Shown here piece after piece: positions 8,928 to 16,195 of a DNA stretch of 64,000 nt (positions within the stretch are counted from its first letter, which is position 1; every line of letters starts with the position of its first letter). The notes below the pieces were generated by a model. It ran no database searches. It had not been told where the DNA came from and saw only the letters and a program-made list of their open reading frames with translations. A program made the position numbers and the translations under genes. Origin of the DNA: Undibacterium pigrum (GTDB taxonomy: Bacteria > Pseudomonadota > Gammaproteobacteria > Burkholderiales > Burkholderiaceae_D); the NCBI RefSeq assembly GCF_003201815.1, contig NZ_QJKB01000003.1:248001-312000 (forward strand), written 5' to 3'.

Positions 8928-8972
8928 TGCGAAAACCCGGATTAACTGCGCTGCGCATTCCGTGTTTTCGCA
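8928..8972 (-). promoter_or_regulatory. Inverted repeat, candidate activator (UAS) site for the DctD-like regulator
   Basis: TGCGAAAAC (8928-8936) and its exact complement GTTTTCGCA (8964-8972) flank CCGG/CCG-containing sequence. The pair lies about 90-135 bp upstream of the predicted sigma-54 start, the usual place for an NtrC-class enhancer. A second inverted repeat, CGCTGAC-N11-GTCAGCG, is at 8984-9008 and overlaps the end of the next gene. The binding role is inferred. Confidence 0.4.
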
Positions 8973-9002
8973 CTTACAGTCTGCGCTGACCGAACCCGGA
9001 TG

Positions 9003-10151
9003 TCAGCGTAGAAACTTGCCGTCCTTGCCTATCATCGTCAAATCCACAAACTCACTGCCACTGTGGTCACGCTCACTATAAGTAACGGTGATACCACCCA
9101 GATCGACCTTGTGCATGGATTCCAGTGCGCGTATCAATCCATCCCGCGTCAGGCCCTTACCCGCACGCTTCAAACCTTCGACCAGCAATTTGGCAGAGAC
9201 AAATCCTTCCATCGCAGCATACGAAGGTGCCACGCCATTATCCTTGGCAATGGTTTTGAATTCCTGCCCCAGGATACTCGAGACCAGGTGCGGTGCGGGC
9301 ATGATTTGCGAAACCATAATACCTGTCGCCACCGGCCCCAGCGAATCGATAAAGGATTGCGACGCATTATTCGACAGCGTCATGATTTGTATGGTACTGC
9401 CTTTGGCACGCAGGCCACGGATAATGTCAGTGACCGTGGCTGCAGAACCAACGACGATAAGTGCCTTGGCCGGGGATTTGACAACATCTTCAATCACTTT
9501 TGGCACATCTGGTTTTGCCCTGTCATATTTACTGAGCAGGGAAGGCTTCAATTTGAAGCTATCCATCGCGGTGGTAAAACCAGCAAAACCGTCGCCACCA
9601 AAAGTATCATCAACATGGACGATGGCAATGTCTTTCAAGCCTATGGTAGAAAACTGTTCGACGGCTTTTTTTACTTCATCCTGGTATTTGGCCCTGACGT
9701 TAAATATATAGCGGTTGACCGGACTATGAAATACCGCGGCCCCTGTGCTGGGAGCAATCAGCGGCACTTTGCTACTGGCAAGGATAGGCAGAATGGCCTG
9801 GGTATGCGGCGTGCCACGACACTGAAACAGGGCAAAGACATGGTCTTTCTTGATCAGCGCCTCGGCATTGCTGGCGGCGATGGCAGGATCAAACTTGTCA
9901 TCGACGATATGCATCTCTATCTTGCGACCATGCACGCCACCGTTTTTGTTGATGTGATTAAAATAAGCCGCAGCGCCAGCATTCATTTCCTTGACTGGCC
10001 CGGCAATTTGTCCGGTCAGGCCTACAGTTTGTCCTATCAGTATGCTATTGTCAGTGACGCCCTCTTCTGCCTGGCTATAGCCAGAAAAAGCAAGCAGGGT
10101 GCACAGGCTAAGTATGCGTGGCAAGCGCCAGGCACGATGAAGTCGACTCAT
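9003..10151 (-). CDS. Branched-chain-amino-acid-type ABC substrate-binding protein (orphan)
   Basis: A 382-residue type I periplasmic binding protein with a basic N-terminus and signal peptide (LSLCTLLAFSGYSQA). It has the LivJ/Peripla_BP_6 pattern: NSILIGQTVGLTGQIAGPVKEMNAGAAAYFNHINKNGGVHGRKI, then APSTGAAVFHSPVNRYIFNVRAKYQDEV. No livFGHM partners are present, so it is an orphan binding protein that may serve a transporter elsewhere or a sensory function. It is upstream of the NitT/TauT operon in the same direction but separated by a 201-base gap with its own control sites. GGAG precedes the ATG by six bases. Confidence 0.85.
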   Translation of the reverse strand: MSRLHRAWRLPRILSLCTLLAFSGYSQAEEGVTDNSILIGQTVGLTGQIAGPVKEMNAGAAAYFNHINKNGGVHGRKIEMHIVDDKFDPAIAASNAEALIKKDHVFALFQCRGTPHTQAILPILASSKVPLIAPSTGAAVFHSPVNRYIFNVRAKYQDEVKKAVEQFSTIGLKDIAIVHVDDTFGGDGFAGFTTAMDSFKLKPSLLSKYDRAKPDVPKVIEDVVKSPAKALIVVGSAATVTDIIRGLRAKGSTIQIMTLSNNASQSFIDSLGPVATGIMVSQIMPAPHLVSSILGQEFKTIAKDNGVAPSYAAMEGFVSAKLLVEGLKRAGKGLTRDGLIRALESMHKVDLGGITVTYSERDHSGSEFVDLTMIGKDGKFLR

Positions 10152-10568
10152 GATTGTCTCCAGATTATTGAGCGTCTATTTTTAGAATCTGCGACAAAAC
10201 TCAGCTGTCATGGCGATGTGTCCATGTCATCTTGATTTTGTGGCAAGCTCTGGGATAGCACTCTTATTAGCAGACTTCATACCAAGCATGAATGAAGGCT
10301 GGTAGACTCGTTTTAGCCTATTTTGTAAGCAAAATATATCCGTAATATCCCTCACGCGTCTGGAAATTCGCACAAGCATTCACAATAATTCTGAAATTCC
10401 AGAATTTCAAGTGTAAATTTAAGATGATCCTCCTGCCAGAATGTGTGAAATGCCTGAGTCTGCAAGCAGTTCAGGTAAAATGCCTGCTACTGAGCTACTA
10501 CTGCTGCCTGTGACAGACAGCAGTGAGCGCCGCCCTATTGATTTTTTCTTAAGAATTCCTAAGCAAAC
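10152..10568. other. Divergent intergenic region (417 bp) with palindromes
   Basis: The region separates the minus-strand binding-protein gene from plus-strand ffh. It contains an 18-bp palindrome, TGAAATTCCAGAATTTCA, at 10392-10409 (only the central CA is unpaired), overlapped by a second repeat AATTCT/AGAATT, and a 25-bp imperfect palindrome ACTGCTG...CAGCAGT at 10500-10524, about 45 bases before ffh. No convincing gene or RNA gene was seen. Confidence 0.5.
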
Positions 10569-11936
10569 ATGCTCGATAACCTTACCCAGCGCCTCGCCAA
10601 AGTCGTCAAGACCATGCGCGGCGAAGCTCGTCTGACTGAATCAAATACCGCTGACATGTTGCGTGAAGTGCGTATGGCCTTGCTGGAGGCCGACGTTGCC
10701 TTGCCAGCCGTACGTGAACTGATCGCCCGTGTCAAAGAAAAAGCCATGGGTGAAGAAGTCATTTCTTCCCTGACTCCAGGTCAGGCTTTGGTTGGCGTGG
10801 TGCAAAAAGAACTTGCTGCCCTGATGGGTGCCGACCTGGGTGAAGAAGCATCCCAACTGAGTTTCAACTGCCAGCCACCAGCCATTATTCTGATGGCCGG
10901 TTTGCAGGGTGCGGGTAAAACCACGACCGTCGGTAAGCTGGCCAAGTATCTGAAAGAGCAAAAAAAGAAAAAAGTATTAACCGTTTCCGCCGACGTTTAT
11001 CGTCCTGCCGCGATAGGTCAGTTACAGACCGTGACAGCACAGGTTGGTGCCGACTTTTTTCCATCCCTGCCAACTGACAAACCGGTAGATATCGCATTGG
11101 CTGCGCTGGATTACGCAAAAAAACATTACCACGATGTGTTGATTGTTGATACTGCTGGTCGCCTGGGTATAGATGAAGCGATGATGCAGGAGATTGCTGC
11201 TGTTCACGCCGCCATCAAACCGATAGAAACCCTGTTCGTGGTCGATGCCATGCTGGGTCAGGATGCCGTCAATACCGCCAAGGCATTTAATGATGCCCTG
11301 CCTTTGACCGGTGTGGTGTTGACCAAACTGGATGGTGACGCACGCGGTGGTGCGGCCCTGTCGGTACGTCATATCACCGGCAAACCGATCAAATTTGTCG
11401 GTGTAGCTGAAAAACTTGATGGCCTGGAATCCTTTGATGCCACTCGCATGGCCAACCGTATCCTGGGTATGGGCGACATCCTGGCGCTGGTGGAATCAGC
11501 GCAAAAAGGCATGGACGTGGCTGCGGCACAGGATCTGGCGCACAAGATCAAGGATGGCGGCAAATTCGACATGAATGACTTCAAGATGCAAATTTCGCAG
11601 ATGAAGAATATGGGTGGGTTGTCGAGCCTGATGGATAAGCTGCCAGCACAGATGCAACAAGCCGCCAGCGGTGCGAATATGGATCAGGCTGAAAAACAGG
11701 TGCGCCGTATGGAAGGCATGATCAATTCCATGACGCCACAAGAGAGATCCAAGCCAGAATTGATCAAGGCTTCGCGCAAACGCCGCATAGCAGCAGGTGC
11801 TGGTGTACAGATACAGGAAGTCAACCGCATGCTGGCCCAGTTTGACCAGATGCAGTCCATGATGAAGAAATTGCGAGGTGGCGGCATGATGAAGATGCTG
11901 CGCAGCATGAAGGGAATGATGCCGGGCAAGCGTTGA
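10569..11936 (+). CDS. ffh: Signal recognition particle protein Ffh (SRP54)
   Basis: 455 residues, the normal Ffh length. The N domain is residues 1-95, and the NG GTPase has G1 GLQGAGKTTT (111-120), DTAGR (about 193) and TKLDGDARGG (about 253). A methionine-rich M domain (about 300-455) ends in MKKLRGGGMMKMLRSMKGMMPG. With 4.5S RNA it delivers nascent membrane proteins to FtsY. The Shine-Dalgarno is not obvious (AAGAATTCCTAAGCAAAC before ATG). A strong terminator hairpin follows 57 bases after the stop. The 4.5S RNA gene is not in the window. Confidence 0.98.
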   Translation: MLDNLTQRLAKVVKTMRGEARLTESNTADMLREVRMALLEADVALPAVRELIARVKEKAMGEEVISSLTPGQALVGVVQKELAALMGADLGEEASQLSFNCQPPAIILMAGLQGAGKTTTVGKLAKYLKEQKKKKVLTVSADVYRPAAIGQLQTVTAQVGADFFPSLPTDKPVDIALAALDYAKKHYHDVLIVDTAGRLGIDEAMMQEIAAVHAAIKPIETLFVVDAMLGQDAVNTAKAFNDALPLTGVVLTKLDGDARGGAALSVRHITGKPIKFVGVAEKLDGLESFDATRMANRILGMGDILALVESAQKGMDVAAAQDLAHKIKDGGKFDMNDFKMQISQMKNMGGLSSLMDKLPAQMQQAASGANMDQAEKQVRRMEGMINSMTPQERSKPELIKASRKRRIAAGAGVQIQEVNRMLAQFDQMQSMMKKLRGGGMMKMLRSMKGMMPGKR

Positions 11937-11993
11937 GTTTTGCCAGATTCAGCTAAAATTTTCGCAGTATTTCTGTTCGCATTTCTCTCTATG

Positions 11994-12040
11994 AAAAAAT
12001 GCCGGATAGCAGCCAAAATGGCGCTAATCCGGCATTTTTT
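11994..12040 (+). terminator. ffh: Rho-independent terminator after ffh
   Basis: AAAAAATGCCGGAT (11994-12007) pairs perfectly with ATCCGGCATTTTTT (12027-12040). The stem continues inward through AGC/GCT and GCC/GGC with single-base bulges around an AAAAT loop. The A-run on the left makes it potentially bidirectional. Confidence 0.9.
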
Positions 12041-12215
12041 TAGACTTAAATCCAACGACAGGCAAATTCCTGCACTTTTTCATGAAATTCCAGCAAAAAA
12101 CACTTGCATCCCTGTAAAAACCGCACCACTATTAGCGATGCGTGAAGTGACGCAATGCAGGAGCTTTTCAAAACGATCAAAGCTCCGTCCACGAAATTTG
12201 TGAAGGAGGCTATTT

Positions 12216-12623
12216 ATGGCAACAGCACCAAAAAAACCAGCAGCAAAACCGGCAGCCAAACCAGCGGCTAAACCAGCAGCAAAAGCAGCAGCTCCAAAAG
12301 CTGCAGCAGCGAAACCTGCAGCAAAAGCAGCAGCGCCTAAAAAAGCCGCAGCCGCCAAACCAGCAGCAGCACGCAAGCCAAATGCAGCGTTCATGAAACC
12401 TATGACTATCTCCCCAGTTCTGGCAGCAGTCATCGGTTCCGCAGCAATTCCTCGTACTGAAGTCACTAAAAAAGTATGGGAATACATCAAGAAACACAAA
12501 CTGCAAGATGAAGCAAACAAACGCAACATCAACGCGGATGACAAGTTGAAAGCCGTTTTCGATGGCAAAAAACAAGTGTCCATGTTTGAAATGACTAAAC
12601 TCATTTCCGGTCATCTGTCCTGA
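12216..12623 (+). CDS. SWIB/MDM2-domain protein with histone H1-like Ala/Lys/Pro tail
   Basis: A 135-residue protein. Residues 1-50 are a low-complexity tail of repeated AKPAAKPAAKAAAPK units, like bacterial H1-type nucleoid proteins. Residues 55-135 form a SWIB domain (FMKPMTISPVLAAVIGSAAIPRTEVTKKVWEYIKKHKLQDEANKRNINADDKL..VFDGKKQVSMFEMTKLISGHL). SWIB domains occur in eukaryotic chromatin remodellers and in chlamydial and betaproteobacterial proteins. The basic tail suggests DNA binding; the role is not established. GGAGG precedes the ATG by eight bases, and the gene has its own terminators on both sides, so it is monocistronic. Confidence 0.93.
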   Translation: MATAPKKPAAKPAAKPAAKPAAKAAAPKAAAAKPAAKAAAPKKAAAAKPAAARKPNAAFMKPMTISPVLAAVIGSAAIPRTEVTKKVWEYIKKHKLQDEANKRNINADDKLKAVFDGKKQVSMFEMTKLISGHLS

Positions 12624-12692
12624 TTTTTTCAGGAAGAGATTCCCGAAGTTGCTTTGGGAAACTTAAGGGAAGCAGTTAGTCCCATCCCAAAC

Positions 12693-12726
12693 AAAAATGC
12701 CCGCATCGCGCGGGCATTTTTGTTTT
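12693..12726 (+). terminator. Rho-independent terminator after the SWIB gene
   Basis: AAAAATGCCCGC (12693-12704), loop ATCGC, GCGGGCATTTTT (12710-12721), followed by more T residues. The 12-bp stem is perfect. Confidence 0.92.
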
Positions 12727-12985
12727 TAAACCCAGAAATTCAAGGGCAGGCAATTAATGGCTTCGAAGCCGAGCAAGCTTAAAATAAGCTGGGCAAGCCT
12801 GTGGTCAGCATACAGATTAATTGATAAAATATTCAATCCCTGCGATGCTTCCTGCGAATAAATCAGATAGCGCCCGACCTTGAGGTTACAGTTACGTCCC
12901 TGGTGCTAGCGTAGCTGCTTGCTATATTCTTTACCTCATCCGCATGTTGCGTCAATAAATACCCAACAAAAATGGAACCCGCTTT
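12727..12985. other. Intergenic region between SWIB gene and PDZ lipoprotein gene
   Basis: About 260 bases without a supported gene. A perfect 12-bp palindrome GGCTTCGAAGCC is at 12759-12770. The rest is presumed promoter/leader for the lipoprotein gene; no confident -35/-10 pair was found. Confidence 0.4.
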
Positions 12986-13777
12986 ATGCTACGTTGCATC
13001 CTCCTCCTGGCTGTTACTCTTATTCTGTCCGCTTGCGCCAGCGGTCACACGAAATTCTACAAATCATATGCAGATGCGAAGACACTGACAGATGTGCAAA
13101 CACTGTCGCCGAATGACAAACCCCAAATTTTTGCGTCAGACAATCTGGCAAGAGATATCAAGATAGCCCGCTCAAAAGGCTATTTAGTTATTGGTGAGTC
13201 TTCCTTCAACGGAGAAAAAGAATCAGACCGCGGCATCATTCAACAGTCCCAGCAAAATGGCGCAGTCATGGTCATCTTCTCTTCCAAGTTTGCAGAAACA
13301 AGAACTATTACGACACCTCTTTTCTTGCCCAACAATAAAACTACTTATTCATCAGGAACGGTCAATGGCACCGGGGGCAGCGCCAATTATTCTGGTTCAA
13401 GCACCACTTATGGAACTACGGTAGTCCCCATCACGACTGAACAGCAACGGTATAACCAGGCAGCCATTTACTTCGTCAAGTCGACAAAAAAACCACGCGT
13501 GGGCTTGTTCGTCGTCGATCTGACACCTGAGATCAGAAAAAATCTGGAACGCAACACCGGGGTTATCGTTGATATTGTGTCAGAAGAGTCGCCCGCTTTT
13601 ATAGCGAATATTTTGCCTGGTGACATCATTATCGAAATCAATGGAGCCACGGTAATCAATACCAAACATGCCCTTGAACTATTAAGAGCAACTACCCCGC
13701 CTGGCGGAAAGTATACTTTGAAGATCATAAGAAACGGTACTGAACGTCTCTTTGATATCAATCTGCCTGCTGGCTAA
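12986..13777 (+). CDS. PDZ-domain lipoprotein
   Basis: A 263-residue protein with a lipoprotein signal (MLRCILLLAVTLILSAC, lipobox LSAC, Cys17). A middle region carries a Ser/Thr/Gly-rich stretch (about 122-145). The C-terminal PDZ domain (about 180-262) is recognisable by GVIVDIVSEESPAFIANILPGDIIIEINGATV and the closing GGKYTLKIIRNGTERLFDINLPAG. It is probably an outer-membrane or periplasmic lipid-anchored adaptor. No protease catalytic domain is present. It stands alone between two terminators. Substrate and partner are unknown. Confidence 0.82.
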   Translation: MLRCILLLAVTLILSACASGHTKFYKSYADAKTLTDVQTLSPNDKPQIFASDNLARDIKIARSKGYLVIGESSFNGEKESDRGIIQQSQQNGAVMVIFSSKFAETRTITTPLFLPNNKTTYSSGTVNGTGGSANYSGSSTTYGTTVVPITTEQQRYNQAAIYFVKSTKKPRVGLFVVDLTPEIRKNLERNTGVIVDIVSEESPAFIANILPGDIIIEINGATVINTKHALELLRATTPPGGKYTLKIIRNGTERLFDINLPAG

Positions 13778-13804
13778 ATCCTTGCGAGTACGCTTCAAAA
13801 ATTG

Positions 13805-13848
13805 AAAACCTGCCTCAGATGTGCGTTTACATCCCAGGCAGGTTTTTT
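13805..13848 (+). terminator. Rho-independent terminator after the PDZ lipoprotein gene
   Basis: AAAACCTGCCT (13805-13815) pairs with AGGCAGGTTTT (13836-13846), with an inner GATGT/ACATC extension and a run of six T. It is convergent with the minus-strand gene that ends at 13936. Confidence 0.9.
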
Positions 13849-13935
13849 CATCGAAACAGGCGAATTTTCCTGACGCGCAATGTAACAGGAATGTTGAGTG
13901 TAGGCACAGGCATTTTTTCTGCTTTTGAATTCGCA

Positions 13936-14610
13936 TTAAAATTTGACACAAGCGCCAGGCACAGCGGGCAGCTCATTGCCCAGAATTTCACCCGGTTTGC
14001 GATGTGCTATGCAATAGGTGCCATAGGGCGTCGTGACTTCCGACACTGGCCTGCCATCACCAAGAATCTGCACTTCATGTTTATAGCTGTCACGCATAAT
14101 GGCAGATGCTGATTTGACCGCTGCACCAAATTTCCCCATCGCTGAGGGTGCTGCTTTAACACTGACCTGGTCGCGGTACTGAAAGTCTTTTCTCAGTCCA
14201 TTGAAAATCTCCCGCGTGTCACGGGTAATGGCAATTTCAGTTGAGGGACTTGTCAGCTCTTTTTCGGCTGAATGAGTCGATGCTTGCTGGCTACTGACAA
14301 CCACCTGGTCAGCGGCACTGATAGCTGAACTGTGTCGTGGCGCTGGCATGGTTTTGCTCTGACGGGATGGCTCAGTCAAATCCTGCGTAGCTGGTGAACG
14401 TGGTGCCAGTTTCTCTTGTCCAGGCTGTTTCAAAAAAATCAGGTTGGTATCGCTGCCATTGCTGTCACTAATTGCCTGCGTCAATTCATCCCTGTGCATC
14501 GCTTTCAAGCGCGGCCACAGCATATACAAGGCGGCGTGAAACAAGAGGACTCCAAACAATATACGCCATTCATTGCCTTGAGCAAGCGGGCGATAAGACA
14601 CTGCCAGCAT
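13936..14610 (-). CDS. Unrecognised membrane-anchored protein, paralogue of its upstream neighbour
   Basis: A 224-residue protein of no recognised family. It has one N-terminal TM helix (about 15-34, ILFGVLLFHAALYMLWPRL), a long Ser/Thr/Pro-rich presumably periplasmic linker (about 50-140), and a C-terminal unit ending SEVTTPYGTYCIAHRKPGEILGNELPAVPGACVKF with two cysteines that could form a disulfide. The architecture recalls TonB-like energy transducers, but no TonB C-terminal motif is visible. Its C-terminal unit resembles that of the upstream gene 15 bases away (VTTPAGSYCV...C), so the pair is probably a tandem duplication. GAGG precedes the ATG by eight bases. Confidence 0.7.
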   Translation of the reverse strand: MLAVSYRPLAQGNEWRILFGVLLFHAALYMLWPRLKAMHRDELTQAISDSNGSDTNLIFLKQPGQEKLAPRSPATQDLTEPSRQSKTMPAPRHSSAISAADQVVVSSQQASTHSAEKELTSPSTEIAITRDTREIFNGLRKDFQYRDQVSVKAAPSAMGKFGAAVKSASAIMRDSYKHEVQILGDGRPVSEVTTPYGTYCIAHRKPGEILGNELPAVPGACVKF

Positions 14611-14625
14611 GAATCTGCCCTCGCC

Positions 14626-15321
14626 TCAATAACTGCCACAACTGACAGTCTGTATGCCAGGCGCCTTGGTGATATCCGCACCGGGTTTTGCACCTATCAC
14701 ACAATAAGAACCTGCCGGCGTCGTGACCTTGGTCATGGCTGTGCCATCTGACATGATGATGTTCTTATAGCTGGTGCCACGGGGACGTGCAGCGGCGGCA
14801 ACGTTAATACCAAATTGCACCATGGATGATTTCTCTGGCTTGATATCGGTCAGGATGCGGTTGGGCATTTCGCGTTCTACCTGCTTGATGACTTTGCTGA
14901 TGTCACGCTGGATGGCAACAGGCGACTCACCAGTTAATACAGGCGTGCTTGCTTCAGTATTCGTGACCGGGATGGGGCTTACTGTAGTGCCAGGACCTGT
15001 ATCACTGGTAACCGGTATGTTGGGAGTATCCGGCACGAGCGGTGTACGGGGTTTAAGTAGCGTCGGCATCTGACTGGGTGGCGTCGCTGGTTTTGTCACA
15101 GGTACAGGCTGTTCCGGCTTGGCTTGCACCGGAGCTTCCAGCATGCGAACTGCAAAAGCCAGTGGCGCGCTGATCTCATGTTTATGCCTGACGAGGCTTG
15201 GCCAGAGCATGATCAGCAAGACATGGGCAAACAATACTGTCAGCAGCAATTGCCAGCGTGAGCGCAATAGCTTGCGCCAGTCTTTGCTGCCAAATTCTTC
15301 TTGATAAAAGAGAGCCTGCAT
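14626..15321 (-). CDS. Unrecognised membrane-anchored protein, first of a paralogous pair
   Basis: 231 residues of unknown function: a basic N-terminus, one TM helix (about 25-44, LLLTVLFAHVLLIMLWPSLV), a proline-rich linker (about 70-130, PVTKPATPPSQMPTLLKPRTP), and a C-terminal unit FGINVAAAARPRGTSYKNI...TKVTTPAGSYCVIGAKPGADITKAPGIQTVSCGSY. The shared pattern with the next gene (VTTPxGxYC, then PGxxx, then a terminal cysteine, plus the common HxxLxMLWPxL TM) marks them as paralogues. A 32-bp palindrome lies 25 bases upstream. The membrane anchor and linker suggest a protein reaching across the periplasm; nothing indicates a catalytic activity. Confidence 0.7.
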   Translation of the reverse strand: MQALFYQEEFGSKDWRKLLRSRWQLLLTVLFAHVLLIMLWPSLVRHKHEISAPLAFAVRMLEAPVQAKPEQPVPVTKPATPPSQMPTLLKPRTPLVPDTPNIPVTSDTGPGTTVSPIPVTNTEASTPVLTGESPVAIQRDISKVIKQVEREMPNRILTDIKPEKSSMVQFGINVAAAARPRGTSYKNIIMSDGTAMTKVTTPAGSYCVIGAKPGADITKAPGIQTVSCGSY

Positions 15322-15345
15322 GTCGGGTCTTGGTGTATTTCTGAA

Positions 15346-15377
15346 TATGATCGAGCATTCTGGAATGCCCGATCATA
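15346..15377. promoter_or_regulatory. 32-bp near-perfect palindrome upstream of the paralogous pair
   Basis: TATGATCG-A-GCATTC-TG-GAATGC-C-CGATCATA: both arms match except one A/C mismatch. No U-run follows on either strand, so it is more likely an operator or a leader hairpin than a terminator. It lies 25 bases upstream of the ATG at 15321. Confidence 0.5.
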
Positions 15378-15473
15378 CTTGACCCGTGATTTATGCAAAG
15401 GCCTATTCTACAAGCCCAGGAGTAGCGTCAATTGCTACCTGAAGAGTGATACAGATTTTACTCAGTAAATGAA

Positions 15474-16187
15474 TCAGCTGTTGAATTCCCAATTCTTCCA
15501 GTTGGACAGTACTGCCTTGGGATATTCAGGACGGCCACGGCTACCGTTATAACGGCCCAGAGCAAGATAAAGATCGCCCTTTTCCATATCGATATACAGA
15601 CGCAAAATAGAGCAGCCATAACGCAGGTTTGTCTGCATCTGGAACAGCTTTTTCGCATCGCCGTCACCAATCACGCGCGACCAGAATGGCATGACCTGCA
15701 TATAGCCACGCGCACCGACGACAGAAGTCGCATATTTGCGGAAAGCCGACTCTACCTGTATCAAACCCATGACCATGGCGACATCCAGACCAGCGCGCTT
15801 GGATTCATACCAGATGGCGTCCAGCAATTCCTTGCGGGTCTGCAAATCAGGTATGCGGCGCTTGAGGCGGGTCGCCATTTCTCCCTGCCAGGTCAGGTAT
15901 TTGATACGTTCTTCTATGCTGGCAAACGTAGGTTTGGGTGGCGTGGAATCAGAAACGGCTTTAGCCAGCGCAAGACGCACAGAGTCTGCCATGGCTTCTT
16001 CTTTTTGATTACCGGCTTGCGCAGGTAAAGCAGAAAAAACCAACAGGCAGATCGTCGCATGAAGGATGGATTTTTTCCATCCTTCACATATAACTCGTGT
16101 GACTTGCATGGCTTGCAAATCAAACTTGCTGCTACCGCTCAATCTTCCTTTGCACCAGACGCAAAAGCGCAAGAAAAAATACTTCAT
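15474..16187 (-). CDS. Lytic transglycosylase (SLT family)
   Basis: Up to 237 residues, with the SLT domain in the C-terminal half. The catalytic glutamate is in GLIQVESAF, followed by VVGARGYMQVMPFW, then LRYGCSILRLYI and ALGRYNGSRG. It cleaves the glycan backbone of peptidoglycan in the periplasm. The signal peptide core is ILHATICLLVFSALPAQA. The longest start (ATG 16187, eight bases after the proS stop) puts about 44 residues before it; the ATG at 16109 gives a normal signal peptide but has a poor Shine-Dalgarno. A perfect 11-bp inverted repeat lies inside the signal-peptide coding region (16060-16086). Confidence 0.87.
   Translation of the reverse strand: MKYFFLRFCVWCKGRLSGSSKFDLQAMQVTRVICEGWKKSILHATICLLVFSALPAQAGNQKEEAMADSVRLALAKAVSDSTPPKPTFASIEERIKYLTWQGEMATRLKRRIPDLQTRKELLDAIWYESKRAGLDVAMVMGLIQVESAFRKYATSVVGARGYMQVMPFWSRVIGDGDAKKLFQMQTNLRYGCSILRLYIDMEKGDLYLALGRYNGSRGRPEYPKAVLSNWKNWEFNS
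16060..16086. repeat. Perfect 11-bp inverted repeat inside the transglycosylase signal-peptide coding region
   Basis: TGAAGGATGGA (16060-16070), loop TTTTT, TCCATCCTTCA (16076-16086). In mRNA it would fold into an 11-bp hairpin with a five-A loop close to the translation start. Confidence 0.6.
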
Positions 16188-16195
16188 CCTGCTGC

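Noticed and set aside
9063-10235. 390-codon plus-strand open frame antisense to the LivJ-like gene
   Set aside because: Shadow of a well-supported minus-strand gene; the translation lacks protein-like composition.
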